Shown here: positions 24,085 to 35,694 of the stretch, piece after piece | How positions within the stretch are numbered: the first letter of the stretch is position 1 | Layout of the letters: every line of letters starts with the position of its first letter | Assembly: GCA_030765055.1 (NCBI GenBank) | Contig: CM060952.1 | Span: 177,673,313 to 177,737,312 of the forward strand | Source of the DNA: Mantis religiosa | Taxonomy: Eukaryota; Arthropoda; Insecta; Mantodea; Mantidae | Direction: 5' to 3' | DNA: 64,000 bases | Program-made: the position numbers and the translations under genes | Notes under the pieces: model-generated | What the model was told of the DNA's origin: nothing | Databases searched by the model: none | What the model saw: the letters and a program-made list of their open reading frames with translations, nothing else

Positions 24085-24200
24085 GATTTTCCTATTTCTC
24101 ATTCATATACTGCTGCAAGTCAAATAAATATTTCAATTCCTGTAGGTACTGCAATGGTTACTGTTGCTCCAATGCCTTGTGAACCTTTCTTGCTGGCTTT
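24085..24200 (-). pseudogene. Possible nuclear copy of mitochondrial cox1 (numt fragment)
   Basis: The minus strand of this AT-rich stretch, read with the invertebrate mitochondrial code, gives TVTIAVPTGIEIFIWLAAVY. That is close to the cox1 segment [20 protein letters not shown], including the diagnostic AVPTGI.IF.WLA. TGA read as Trp at the right place supports a mitochondrial origin. Sequence to either side is only weakly similar. The 156-codon plus-strand frame at 23905-24375 overlaps this and has no recognised domain; I take it as chance in AT-rich DNA. Confidence 0.4.
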
Positions 24201-24499
24201 AATTTTGTATATATTAAAAAATACACAAAGTTCAAATCTCTTTATAGTACATGACATGCTTCAAATACACTTTCTCGCTCTTTCGGTTATTGAACTTTCA
24301 TTATTTCTATTTTTACTTCTTTCGAAAATTCGGTATGGAATTTTTACTGGAAATACAAACGTTGGGAATCCCTAATCTACCCTAAAAATATAAATAAAAA
24401 ATAAAAACACACGATTACGTGTTTGTGCGACGCGTGCGTGTGTGTTTGTGTGTAAATAGAATAATAAACACGGAAGTCCAATTAAATACTAAACATGCT

Positions 24500-25430
24500 C
24501 ATGTCGGTTTTAAGAGAGAAATTTTGGATAGCGATGGAAAATTGTGGAATACCAGCACATTTAATAGGGACTGTACAAGGTATGTATAAAAACACTACAA
24601 TAGCAATAATAAAGAATGGAAAGAAACAGAAGCAGTGGATATAAATAAAGGAGTACGACAAGGATGTCCTCTATCGCCTATACTCTTTAATATCTATATT
24701 GATAATATGGTACAAGAATTGCAGCAAAGTGTAAAACAAAATGTACTGAATGGAAACATAATTTTAAATACAGTATTATTTTCAGAAAATATCCCACTCA
24801 GAAGATGACATGCAAAGAGCAGTATATAGTTTAAACAACATAGCGGAAACATATAACCTTTCAATCTCAGAACACAAAACTAAAGTAATGGCTTTTAGAG
24901 GAAGGAACAACATAAGAGCAAAAATAGTTATAAACAATAAAATAATAGAACAGGTTAATAGTTTTAACTATCTAGGCTGCACAGTAGTAGTGGCAAATAA
25001 CAACAAGGATATGCAGATGAAATTAACAGATTCAATCAAATGTGTGGGACTATAATAAGAACGCTGAACAGGAAAACACGAAAGGAGACACACATGAAAT
25101 TTTATAAAATAATGGCAGTCCCAACGTTAACATACGGTTCCGAAATAGGAACACTGGCAAAGAACCAACGCAAACAGCCAGAATCGGCAGAGATGCGATT
25201 TTTGAGAAGCGCGGCAGGTTATAAAAGAATAGACCACGTAAGAAACGAAAAAATAAGAGAAGAGCTTGGGATTTTTAATTTAAACAGTAAAATAATAAAG
25301 AACAAAAATGAATGGAGAAATCATATTTTAAGAATGGACGCGGAACTACTTCCAAGAAGAGTTTTAGATTATATGCCGAAGGGAAAGAGAGATGTGGGAC
25401 GCACAGCTCTACGCTGGAAGGATCAGTAGG
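24500..25430 (+). pseudogene. RTE-type LINE, 5'-truncated, broken
   Basis: The reverse transcriptase region reads GVRQGCPLSPILFNIYIDN (24648-24710). It is followed by LNTVLFSEN, where the catalytic FADD box is degraded (D lost). The C-terminal part is open at 25040-25429: MKFYKIMAVPTLTYGSE, then AEMRFLRSAAGYKRIDHVRN, a helical stretch and HILRMDAELLPRRVLDYMP. Frame shifts occur near 24790 and 25050. The 3' end passes into GATGATGATTATGATGATGG, then a long TGG array, which looks like the element's microsatellite-type tail. Clade assignment to RTE is by recollection of this C-terminal block. Confidence 0.75.
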
Positions 25431-25464
25431 CTCCTGAAGAGAACGGAACGGGTCACAGGGCCCA

Positions 25465-25599
25465 ATCCTTGATGATGATTATGATGATGGAGGATGGTGG
25501 ATGGTGGATGGTGGATGGTGGTTGGTGGTGGTAGTGGATGTGGTGGTGGTGGTGGTGGTGGTGGTGGTGGTGGTGGTGGTGGTGGTGGTGGTGGTGGTG
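25465..25599. repeat. (GAT)n-(GGTGGA)n-(TGG)n compound microsatellite
   Basis: It starts as GATGATGATTATGATGATGG directly at the LINE 3' end, passes through ATGGTGG units and becomes pure TGG from about 25541 to 25599. It appears to have grown from the LINE tail. Confidence 0.93.
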
Positions 25600-25729
25600 A
25601 ATTTCCGAGTAATGTATCCAGAAGTCCAGTTGATTAGGGTGCCTTTATTCATAACCGGATAACTGTAAGAGAGACGAAATCTTGCTATACAAAAATATAG
25701 CTCCCGAAAACACAAATGTATAAATTGAT

Positions 25730-25885
25730 TCCCGCCTCGGTAGCGTAGATGATAGTGTCTCTACCTCACGTTCAGGAGGTCTCAATTTCGAATCTCGCTC
25801 AGGGTGAGTTACCTGTATATGACTTTTCTGGGGTTTTTCTAATCGTGAAAGACGAATGTCGCTTAGCCCTAATCTATTTGATTTC
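25730..25885 (+). repeat. SINE-A, 3'-truncated
   Basis: CCCGCCTCGGTAGCGTAGAT (good 5' end), GGTCTCAATTTCGAATCTCG (B box region), CAGGGTGAGTTACCTGTATA and GTGAAAGACGAATGTCGC; the remainder is lost before the poly-T. Confidence 0.8.
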
Positions 25886-25921
25886 TGAAATTTTATTTTT
25901 TGTGACTGAAGTTTCCAAAAC

Positions 25922-25922
<1 letters not shown>

Positions 25923-25983
<61 letters not shown>
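25923..25983. repeat. Poly-T tract, 61 nt
   Basis: Uninterrupted run of 61 T. It may be the tail of a minus-strand retroposon, but no element body is recognisable next to it. Confidence 0.95.
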
Positions 25984-25984
<1 letters not shown>

Positions 25985-25999
25985 TCAAATAGGAGATCA

Positions 26000-27118
26000 T
26001 TATTCATTTTTATATCTTTTGCCCATACATAGAAAACAGAATTTCAAAGCAAGTATTTTACTGACAACTATTTTATAAAAAATTCGATTATCGCTTAAAG
26101 CCTCACATTCTCCTTGCAGCTAAAAGACAATGAGCAATTAAGAGTTAATAACTTATTAAAATATAAACGTGTTAATACTTTAAATTATTATATATTTCCG
26201 AAAATATTTCTATGATATTTCAAAGAAATTACTTAAAATATTTCGATTCCTTCCTTTTCTTCTCCTTTGAGGAGCTCATTAGTGATGTGTTTATTACTCC
26301 GTGATGTCGATAAATATCTTAAAATATTTTTACCATTGTATATGACCACGTATCTATTAACATGAAGTTATTTCTGGACAAAAGTAGACATGCGGCTAGT
26401 AAAATCACCTTTTAATGAATAGTAAAATTATGCTTTATTAGGAGGTTTACGTGCAGTGGCACAAACAATTTCTTATGAAGTTATATTCTCTTCACAAAAA
26501 TGTTTGATACTTATGAAAGCAAGTCAAAAAAGTGCAGAAAATCACAAGCTTTTCCTGGAAATAGTATAATGACCTATTCCTGAATCCCAACTCGTTGGCT
26601 GATAATCTAATTCGGTCCTCCTAATTGTTGTATTGTAGGTAAGTTTTGGACACATGTACATAAATGCTTAGCATGTTCCCCAGTTTATGGATATTACATC
26701 TATTACATGAGTATGATTACGGTGCTTATGTGCTAGATTCCATTCTAGTGCTTTTTAAGGTGTTACTCATTTTCTGGTATCATTTGCCTCCTTGCGCCCT
26801 TATTTGTCATTTCCATGTATGTACATGGTACTGGCATTTTACCAAAGGATAACTTCTCAAATATCAAAATATTCACTCCCCAATTGAGTACGGGATCTAC
26901 AAGGGATCTCCATGCTCTTTCTATTTAATGGTTAGTTGAAAAGGGTGTTTATTACTCGAAGATTAAATGCGACAACTGAGCAGATAAAGATCAGTTATAA
27001 ATTCTCTTCTCAAACTAGAGAGATTAGTTTCTAATTACTGGGTATAGTCAGGCGACTATTACCTTTGTGTCATACATAACCTGTAGTCCAACACATTCGT
27101 TAGGCCTTTTGTATGAGG
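26000..27118. other. AT-rich, no recognisable feature
   Basis: No recognised coding or repeat signal. Confidence 0.3.
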
Positions 27119-27121
27119 GGA

Positions 27122-27296
27122 GCTCAAGAGAAATGTGTAGTGTTTAACGCCCGCTTTTACTACATACGGCACCGCAGGCGATGACACAGATGATACATGA
27201 GATGAAGATGGAGCACCGGTGGAATGTGATGGCGGGGGAAACCGGAGATCCCGAAGAAAACCCGCCCCTGCGCCGTGTTGTCCACCACAAAATTTA
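27122..27296 (-). repeat. SINE-C, 5'-truncated
   Basis: Plus-strand reading: TGTGTAGTGTTTAACGCCCG, TACATACGGCACCGCAGGCG, ATGATACATGAGATGAAGAT, GGAGCACCGGTGGAATG, CGCCGTGTTGTCCACCACAA. The tRNA-like head expected after this is missing. Confidence 0.8.
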
Positions 27297-27429
27297 GATA
27301 TTTTAGATATCATAACTGAAAACGAGTTCACATACCATACACGATTTCTTACGCAAGTACTTATAAAATGTAAAAGTAAAACAAGTTCTACAATTTAACC
27401 AGGCTTCTACTTCTAAGAATGGCGACTTT

Positions 27430-28465
27430 AAACCAGAAAATTCTGAAAGTGAAAGACTTTTGTAGAGTAAGTAGCCTTAAATGGTTTGGCAGGCGATTTA
27501 AAGTTGTCAAAAGAATAACTTGTAGGTTCCAAGTTGGTACAATTAAAATTACTTGCATTTGGTACAGAAATTAGTGTTTTGAGATAAACATCCGAAATTT
27601 GTGAAATATTTTTTGAATGTGCAGAGAATATACGTTTCTGTATACAATCACTGGTTTAATGAATGACTTAGGAATTGAGCATAGTCCAGTGACTGACCAT
27701 AGTTTATACAATCATCAAAGTTCAGTTTAAAGTGTGTATTCCTTCATAATGTTAAAGAAGTTCCTTATGTTCCAGTTTTCCATTTTGTGGATATTAAAGA
27801 ACGCTATAAAAGTATGGCCAAGGTTGTAAGTGATTTAAAATATAAGGTACATTGTTGGGAAATGTGCGGTGACCTTAAGTAATTGATTTGCTGCTTGGAT
27901 TACAAAATAGTGGGGGCTAGAGGCAGGAATATGTGTCGAGGGAGAGATATGTAGAACAGACACCATTGGTTCTGCCTGACAAGATTCTTCTTCCCTTACT
28001 TAAAAATTTGGGCTCATGAAGGATATAGATGAGGCGCTTTGCAAAGACGAAACTGGATTTAATTGTAAAGCAAGTTTCCACGGTTAACTTAGGCATAATT
28101 GAAAAAAAAAATAATTTTTGTTGGAACCTCAAATCCAAAAACCCGTGGTGGACGAAATGCTTCGAAAAACATTACTAACGATAGAATTGGCAGCTTCGCA
28201 TTCATTTACAATTTGGTTGCGTGTTTCCATAGACACAAAAAGGGAAAAAAGACTATAAAACTTGGTCTCAAAATGTTGGAATGCTACAGAGATATAGTTT
28301 GTAGAATGTTTTTGAAAATCCATTTCCTCTATTCACATTTCTTCTTTATTCCAGATATCAAGGTCGTAAGAACCCAATAATGATTGGAGATTATTCTGAG
28401 GGACAGCAGACAGGAGTACAAGAGGCAACCACATGCTACCACACACTTTAAAGCAGTTACAGGTA
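27430..28465 (+). pseudogene. Degenerate copy of an uncharacterised, repetitive insect protein family
   Basis: Across about 1 kb, broken frames follow one protein in order. LKLSKE..VGSKLVQLKLLA is at 27490-27560. FIQSSKFSLKCVFLHN is at 27700-27755, then VPVFHFVDIKERYKSM at 27770-27820 and WEMCGDLK at 27858-27880. VLPDKILLPLLKNLG and GLMKDIDEALCKDETGFN follow at 27965-28055, with IIFVGTSNPKTRGGRN at 28105-28160. The line ends with MLECYRDIVCRMFLKIHFLY at 28272-28332, YQGRKNPIMIGDY at 28356-28390 and EYKRQ at 28415. I recall this order (FIDSSK..LK.VLLHN, CGDLK, IFVGPQI, HFLHSHLDFFPENLG, RYQG.W) from large repeated families of hypothetical proteins in aphids and other insects. No biochemical role is known to me. 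At least six frame breaks or stops make this copy dead. The expected DFFPENLG..SDEHGERFH part is absent around 28335. Confidence 0.65.
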
Positions 28466-28589
28466 AGTCCCTCAAATATGTAATCCAAATATTATTGCAT
28501 GAAGCTAAAACAACTTTTGCATTAATCTTAATTCAACATGATATACAGATTTAAAACATATCAGAATATGTTATAACATGTATAACAGA

Positions 28590-28890
28590 AACTATCAACC
28601 TAGGTGTAAGACAGAGCTGCCCAATGTCGCCAGCTATTTTTAATACTTATATCGACGCAGCAGTTGCTGAATGGCAAGCTCAGTTGAAAGTAGATTTTAA
28701 GTTAGGTCCTACAATCTTAAATACAGTCCTGTTTGCAGATGATCAGGTCATTTTGGGAGATACTGAAGACAGATTACAAATAGCATTGTAGCAACTCGAC
28801 AAAACAATGTCAAAGTATAATTTTATCATTTCAGCAGAGAAAACGAAACTGATGACTTTTATTGGTAAATACCCAACACGGTCCAAAATT
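28590..28890 (+). pseudogene. Outer RTE-type LINE, upstream half
   Basis: Reverse transcriptase block: GVRQSCPMSPAIFNTYID, then LNTVLFADDQVILG with the FADD catalytic box intact, then KYNFIISAEKTKLMTFIGKY. One stop breaks the frame (near 28790). It stops at SKII (28889), where an insertion begins. The same protein resumes at 34510 with VLEHVKYFNYL. The sequence CCAAAATT is present at both edges (28883-28890 and 34510-34517) and looks like the duplicated target. Confidence 0.8.
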
Positions 28891-28893
28891 ATT

Positions 28894-28996
28894 CCTCCTC
28901 CTCCTCCTCCTCCTCCTCTTCCTCCTCCTCCACTTCCTCCTCCTCTTCCTCCTCCTCTTCCTCCTCCTCTTCCTCCTCCTCCACTTCCTCCTCCTC

Positions 28997-29028
<32 letters not shown>

Positions 29029-29093
29029 TATCTTCCTCCTCTTTATCTTCCTCCTCTTCCTCTTCTTCCTGTTCTTCCTGTTCTTCTTCTTCA
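28894..29093. repeat. CCT-rich microsatellite (tail of the inner RTE-type LINE)
   Basis: About 200 bp of imperfect CCT/CTT repeats. On the minus strand this is a purine-rich trinucleotide tail following the 3' end of the inner LINE. It gives proline-, glutamate- and lysine-rich frames in several phases, none of them genes. Confidence 0.9.
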
Positions 29094-29733
29094 CTCCAAG
29101 AGCTAAGCAATGCTGCCTGTTCCGGCTTAAGGCATGACTGACCATCGTTTTCGTGGTCTTCTCGGATGTCTCTTTCCTCTAGGTTTATAGTTTATAACTC
29201 TTCTTAGGATCCTATCTCTCGGCATTCTCTCAATATGCTCTCTACATTCATTTCTATAATTTATTATTTTTTCTTCTAAAGAACTTATTTCTAAATCTTC
29301 TCTTATTTTTTCATTTGGGATTTTATCTAAAAGAATACAGCCCTTTACTGCTCTTAAAAATTTCATTTCGGCAGCCTGTATCTTGTTTTTGTCTGCTTTT
29401 GTTAATGTCCATGTTTCAGAATCAAAAATAAAAGCAGGCACAGCCATTACTTTATAAAATTTCATCCGTGTTTCCTTTCTGGTTTTAGTTTATAGGCTTC
29501 TATCGATTATGCCGCATATTTTTTGAAACATTGGTAATTTATTTTCAAAATCAATTTTAATATTTATAACAGACATATGTTCCCAAATATTTGAAACCCG
29601 TAACTTGCTCTAAGATAATATCAATTACTATTTTGGTTCTAATAGTGTCTTTACCTCGAAACGCCATTGTTTTTGTTTTATTTGTGGAAATTTTGACATT
29701 ATAATTCTTACATAACTTCTGTAAAATATATAC
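29094..29733 (-). pseudogene. Inner RTE-type LINE, downstream half
   Basis: Minus strand, reading from 29733 down: a continuation of the reverse transcriptase (TKTMAFRGKDTIRTKI at about 29680-29635), then a 112-codon open C-terminal block at 29465-29127. That block has MKFYKVMAVP, SETWTLTKADKNKIQAAEMK, FLRAVKG, NEKIREDLEI and RGKRHPRRPRKRW. The 5' part of the same copy is at 34509-34304; the two halves join exactly across the inserted LINE (ELQRAV | YILQKL). It ends in a purine-rich tail (28894-29093 on the plus strand). Confidence 0.85.
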
Positions 29734-29735
29734 AG

Positions 29736-30476
29736 AAATATATAGAGTTCACGGTGCAGGAATTAAGAAAAGAAAATGAAGAAGTGAAGAAAGCAGCTTC
29801 ATTCATGAATGAGTGCTTTGAAGCGTTGAAACTCAAAATTAATGATTTAAACATCAAGATGGAGCAAAGCATAAGATCGATCTATGATACTAAGATAGAT
29901 GCGATGGAAAATGACATCGAGGATGTAAAACAATATCAGCGAAAGAATAACCTAATTATCAGTGGCATACCACAAGTGGAAAGGGAAGATGTATTTGATA
30001 CTGTTATACAATTTGCAAATGCCTTAGATGTCCATTTGACGTACAATGACATCGATGCAGCGCACAGACTTCCCTCCAGAAAACATGAAGTAAGTGCCAA
30101 TCTAAGGAATCCGCCTATACTGGTTCGCTTTACGTGCCATTGGAAGAAAGAAGAAATAGTCCAAGCCAGAATAACAAAAAGACGAGTATCCACTGAAGAT
30201 ATGGGATTACCTGGACCCCCTCAACTAATTTTCGTCAATGATCACCTGACGGCTCTCAATGATGGCATAGCAAAAAGAACAAGGGATTTAAGGAGAGAAG
30301 GGAAGATAGTAGGAGCGTGGACCAGGGATGGCAAAATCTTCATACGAGAAAAACAGTTTGGACCTTCAATAAGGATCATGGGGAAGAATCACCTTCTGGC
30401 ATATGAAAATAAGATAACCTCAAATAATACAAAAACCACAGCAGCAGTGCAGAACGAAACAAGAGAAGCTCAGTGA
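29736..30476 (+). CDS. LINE ORF1 (5'-truncated): coiled coil plus FP-type RNA-binding region
   Basis: About 246 codons, open from the insertion junction to TGA at 30474-30476. The first 60 residues are charged and heptad-like (ELRKENEEVKKAASFMNECF...), which suggests a coiled coil for multimerisation. Then YQRKNNLIISGIPQ and DVFDTVIQFANALDVHLTYN lead to DIDAAHRLPS. This is the pattern of the baculovirus FP-like / transposase-22-like ORF1 domain of many LINEs and LINE-like proteins, thought to bind the element's RNA. No ATG is seen at the start because of truncation; the nearest GTG is at 29754. No internal stop is present, in contrast to ORF2. Confidence 0.8.
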   Translation, partial: KYIEFTVQELRKENEEVKKAASFMNECFEALKLKINDLNIKMEQSIRSIYDTKIDAMENDIEDVKQYQRKNNLIISGIPQVEREDVFDTVIQFANALDVHLTYNDIDAAHRLPSRKHEVSANLRNPPILVRFTCHWKKEEIVQARITKRRVSTEDMGLPGPPQLIFVNDHLTALNDGIAKRTRDLRREGKIVGAWTRDGKIFIREKQFGPSIRIMGKNHLLAYENKITSNNTKTTAAVQNETREAQ

Positions 30477-30530
30477 AGTGCAGTGTCTTAGGTTTCTATT
30501 TTGTGATGAAGTGCAATATTTGTACCTTTC

Positions 30531-31186
30531 ATGTGTGATTGTGATAACATTATAGGTGAGTTCAAATATGATTCTGTAGATGATTATTTAAACATTACAA
30601 GATCTCAACCGAGCCCAAAGGTAAGAATTGTGTACCTGAATGCTAGGTCTATTGTAAACAAATTAGATGATATTGAGCTTCTTGTGGCAACAATAACTAA
30701 AGTAGATGTAATTTTCATAGCGGAAAACTGGCTCAGGGAAAACATAATTAACTTTTTTAATATAAAAATTTTTATGCACATCATGTTATAAGGAAAATGA
30801 CAGGAGGTGGAATTTCAGTGTATATTAGAGATGTATGGAAAACGTCTGTACAAAACATAGTAAACAGTGACCACAGTATCCTACACATAAACCTGAAAAG
30901 GGATCTAATAGCACTTGATATCATTGCAGTTTATAATCCTAATGATCAAAATACTGGCAACTTTCTCACTGATATGGAAACTGTACTGTGTAGGAAGCTT
31001 GCAAAATCAGCCATGATCATAGGCGATGTAAATATTAATTACCTCACTCAGAGTAAAAGTCTTGATAACTATAATACACTAATTACAAGTTTCAATTTTA
31101 TACAAGGTAATAAAATATATCCAACAAGAATAGGCAAAAGCTCAGCTACACTAATTGACCATGTACTTATCAATAACAATGATACC

Positions 31187-31245
<59 letters not shown>

Positions 31246-33484
31246 CATAATGCATGATATCAGTGACCATAACATACTTATAATCGACATAAAAGAACAT
31301 CTTTGCAAGGCCCTTCATGATAAGTATATCAATTACAGAATGTCAGTTCAAGAATTTAACACTATAAATCGTAATAAACTTTCCTTATTTATACAAAATA
31401 CTGGATTTAACTGTGTCACAAATGACCCTAATGAATATTATAACTCATTATTGCAGTTTATAAAAGAAGGGGCTTCAGTCTGCTCCTACAGGTGCCGAAA
31501 GGTTGTGTCAAATAAACTGACACATAAACCATGGGTTAATAGTAACTTTTTGGCTCTAGTTAAAAAGAAAAACTTACTGTATAGCAAAACAAAATGCAAA
31601 TTTCCCTCTCCGATAGCAATTGAACTGTACAAAAAGTGTGCAAATGAAGTAACTAAAATGAAAAGGGAACTTCAAGAAGCATATTACTCAAATAAACTGA
31701 ATAACTCCTATGATCCAAAAAAGGTATGGATGACAATAAATGGAATCTTAAGAAATAAAACCCCAGTACATTCCAATCAAATAGAAACAATAATGGTAGG
31801 TAATCAAAAAATAGTAAATCAATTAGAAATATGTGAATCTTTTAACCAATACTTTGTAAATATAGCTGATCAGTTAGTGAAGATATGTATAACTACACAA
31901 TATACTCCATCACCTTATAGTTCAGTACCAAATAGTCTTTTTCTATATCCAACAGATAATAATGAGGTTCTAAAAATGATAGCAACAATAAAAAACAAAG
32001 GTAATAAAACAGATAATATTTTATCAAATTAATTGTTAACAAAGTGCAAGTACAGTTTGGTTCCACACATTGTAACCTTTATTAATTTATCACTTAGTTC
32101 AGGTTCAGTACCTGATGGTTGTAAAATCACACGAGTTGTCCCAATTTATAAGACAGGTGATAGAGTAATTATGGATAATTACAGACCAATAAGTATTATT
32201 CCTGTATTTGCCAAAATTCTGGAAAAAGTAGTAAAAGTTAGGTTATTACAGCATCTAGAAAAACACAACTTTTTTCACAATCATCAGTATGGATTTATTA
32301 ACAAATCTAGTACTCTTGCTGCCACGGTAGATATTATCGTACCTATTCAAAGAGCTCTGGATAGAAATCGTTTAGCTGCTGGTTTATTTATTGACCTAAA
32401 AAAGGCTTTTGACACTGTAGATCATACTTTATTACTAAATAAACTTGAGCATGCTGGTGTAAGAGGACTTCCTCTCAACTGGTTTCAGAATTATCTCAGT
32501 AATAGGAAACAATTTGTAAATATGAACAACATTTCCAGTTCTCTATCAGTAATTCATCATGGTGTTCCACAAGGTTCTGTATTAGGTCCTATATTATTCC
32601 TAATTTTTATAAATGACATAGGATGTTTAAGACTAAAAGGTAAATTGACTATGTTTGCTGATGATATATGTTTGTTATATATAGATAACTCTGAGCACCA
32701 GCTGATATGTGACATACAGCAAGACCTGAATGCATTGAATAGCTGGTTTAAGGGCAATAAGTTAACATTAAATGTCTGTAAAACAAAATATATGTTATTT
32801 CATAAAAGATCATACGTACCAGTAGTAAATAACAAGATACATGTTGATAACGCAGTGATTGAAAGAGTAACAAAAATCACATATCTAGGTTTGATTCTAG
32901 ACAGTACGCTCAAATGGAAGGACCATATCATGCATGTAAAAAATAAGATTCTTCCTGTGTTAGCTGTAATTCACAGGCTGAAATTCAAAGGATTCAGTGT
33001 AAATCATTTACGAAGTATCTACCATGCTTTAATTCAATCTCATTTGGATTACTTAAACATCTTATGGGGTAACTCTGTTAAATATTTAATTCATGACCTC
33101 GAAGTACTTCAAAATCGTGCCTTGAAAATAATCTACAATCTACCCTTTAGAACAAACACAAAAACACTCTACCATGTAACTAACATTTTACCATTACAAC
33201 TAAACATAGAGTTGTCATTGCTAATATATCTCCACAAAATAAAAAATAATCTTCTAAAGTCCAATCTAACATTTGAAAGCTCCTCACATATATATAATAC
33301 AAGAAATAAAGGAAACTTAACAAAACCAACAGTGAACACTTCTACTTATGGCCTGAACAGCTTAACCTCACACGTTATCAACTTATATAATGCACTGCCA
33401 CTGGAACTGAAAGGCTGCAGGAACATAAAAGGTTTTAAAAGGAAAGTTGCTGAAAATTTACTGAAGGCATATATTGATAGCTGA
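30531..33484 (+). pseudogene. LINE ORF2: APE endonuclease plus reverse transcriptase, one frameshift and one stop
   Basis: ORF2 starts at ATG 30531, 54 bp after ORF1. The endonuclease has VYLNARSIVNK, IFIAENWL (the catalytic Glu), GGGISVYI, AMIIGDVNINYL, TLIDHVLIN and ISDHN. The reverse transcriptase has CKITRVVPIYKTGDR, NYRPISIIP, LFIDLKKAFDTVDH, GVPQGSVLGPILFLIFINDI and the catalytic MFADDICLLY; the C-terminal YLNILWG and NRALKIIY follow. Total length is one base short of a multiple of three. A single-base loss at about 30765-30775, in an A/T run, shifts the frame between FFNIK and MTGGG. A TAA at 30-32 of the 32000 block (32030-32032) interrupts LSN*LLTK, probably a former Tyr codon. A TA microsatellite lies inside the endonuclease. 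Otherwise it is intact, so the element died recently. Confidence 0.9.
31190..31245. repeat. (TA)n microsatellite inside LINE ORF2
   Basis: About 28 TA units, encoding alternating Tyr and Ile. It keeps the frame between NNNDTPI and NIMHDISDHN of the endonuclease. Confidence 0.95.
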
Positions 33485-33784
33485 TAAAGTGTTACACATT
33501 TATAGCTGGTTTGAAAGCTGAACTATTTAAAAATTAATATGGATTAATGTCCCATAGAATATGTAGCTTCTATTTTTCTGTTAAGTTCTTTGTTACTATT
33601 ATTTCTTGAGTTATAGTGAATGTCTGTATCTTTGTATGTTTCATATATGTTATTCTTGTACGGTAATTCATTCCTACTCTAAAAATGTAATATAAGTATT
33701 GTTAAGGGCTGTTTGCCATCATTTTATATATTTTTGTACTGTTCCCTAGCATGAGCTATGGCTCTGGGAACCTTTTCAGATAAC

Positions 33785-34304
<520 letters not shown>

Positions 34305-34509
34305 CTGCCCTTTGCAGCTCGTCTTCAGTTTTACTTATAATTATTTGGTCATCCGCAAATAGCATCGTCTTAAGAGTAAAATTTGGTGCAAGATGAATGC
34401 CTCCGTTAACCTTAAACATCCACTCTCTAATCAGATCATCTATATAAATTATGAATAAGATAGGAGACAAACTGCAACCCTGTCTTACACTTTGATTTGT
34501 ATGTATCCA
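34305..34509 (-). pseudogene. Inner RTE-type LINE, upstream half
   Basis: Minus strand from 34509: WIHTNQSVRQGCSLSPILF, IIYIDDLIREW, then LKTMLFADDQIIISKTEDEL with an intact FADD box, up to QRAV at the junction. It continues at 29733. It is 5'-truncated just upstream of the GVRQG-type motif. Confidence 0.85.
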
Positions 34510-35040
34510 CCAAAATTCTCCTCAAAAACAATGTACTAGAACACGTTAAATATTTTAATTACTTAGTATGTCCTATTTGAATGTGACAGATTTAAAACAA
34601 AAAATCTACAAATTTCATTGAAAAACAAAATAAGAAGAGATACCATAATAAAGTTTTATAAAACTATGGCAGTGACTTATGTGTTATGGAGCCGAGACCT
34701 GGACCTTGAACAGAACTGATAAAAGAATAATTGAAACGGCTGAAATGAAATTTTTGAGGTACGTAGCTGGCTGTAGTCTTAAATATCACATTAAAAGTGA
34801 AACAATAAGAACAACAAAAAATATATCCTTTAAATGACAAATTCAGGGAGTACAAACTGAAATGGCAAGATCATCTCTCTCGAATGCCAGAAGAAAGACT
34901 CACCAAACAGACCTGACAGTATAGACCAGTTGGTATTAAAGACGTTGGAAGACCACGGAGACCTTGGGAACATCCCTTCTGAGCCGAAATAGGCCTATCT
35001 GGCCCATATTGAAGGTAGACGATGCTGATAATGATGATAT
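34510..35040 (+). pseudogene. Outer RTE-type LINE, downstream half
   Basis: VLEHVKYFNYLVCP continues the frame broken at 28889. Then RRDTIIKFYKTMAV, a decayed ETAEMKFLRYVAGCSL region with shifts, HLSRMPEERLTKQT, and VGRPRRPW. The 3' end passes into GATGCTGATAATGATGATAT and a TA run, again a microsatellite-like tail. It carries many more lesions than the LINE inserted in it. Confidence 0.75.
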
Positions 35041-35060
35041 ATATATATATATATATATCA
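35038..35060. repeat. (TA)n microsatellite at LINE 3' end
   Basis: Short TA run at the 3' end of the outer LINE. Confidence 0.9.
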
Positions 35061-35694
35061 CTATATGACAATAGTAAATTTAACATATATTATCTGACAC
35101 CTCGTGAGTGAAAACCTAAATATCTTCCTACCTTTGTAACCGGACGTGATATGAGATTTTTGTAAGCGATTTGCAAAAATCAGCACATCACTTTCCTAAC
35201 GAATCTCCTACATTTTTCGCGGAGGTATGGCCTTTTTTTAGGGGAAGCTGTAATCAAACTGCAAATTATACAGCTTTTGGAAGAAATGTAGTGCTAAAAA
35301 CCCGTATTTCGTTCTTTCCTTCTTCCTTTGGACGTGCGTATAGCAAAAAGACACGAGAACTTTTGTGGTACGTTTAGCAAAACAACAATTCAGATTATAT
35401 TCAGCAAAAACAGTCATTATGCATATTATTTTCAGCAAAAGGAACATTATCCATAGTATCACTGTTTTAACAGGCAGAGCCATTTTGTGCTGCATTTTAA
35501 GAAATATCAACCATTGTTCGGAGTTAAATAAAAAACATTCCATTAGTATTCTCCGGAAAAACAACCCTGATGAATAAGGTAACTTTAGATTGATGTTTTA
35601 TTTATCTATGATCTGTGAATGATTTCAGTTAGTGTACCATATGGTACAAAAATCCTTGTACTAAGGCATATAAGAACCAAACCAGCACTGTAAA

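Noticed and set aside
23905..24375. A 156-codon plus-strand coding gene
   Set aside because: Very AT-rich, no recognisable domain, and the other strand gives a cox1-like segment.
28354..28463. A spliced host exon bounded by TTCCAG and GTAAGT
   Set aside because: The reading inside belongs to the degraded insect family (RYQG.. end), so splice-like signals are likely chance.
28807..29145. Proline-, glutamate-, leucine- and arginine-rich frames
   Set aside because: They are different readings of the CCT-rich microsatellite with LINE edges.
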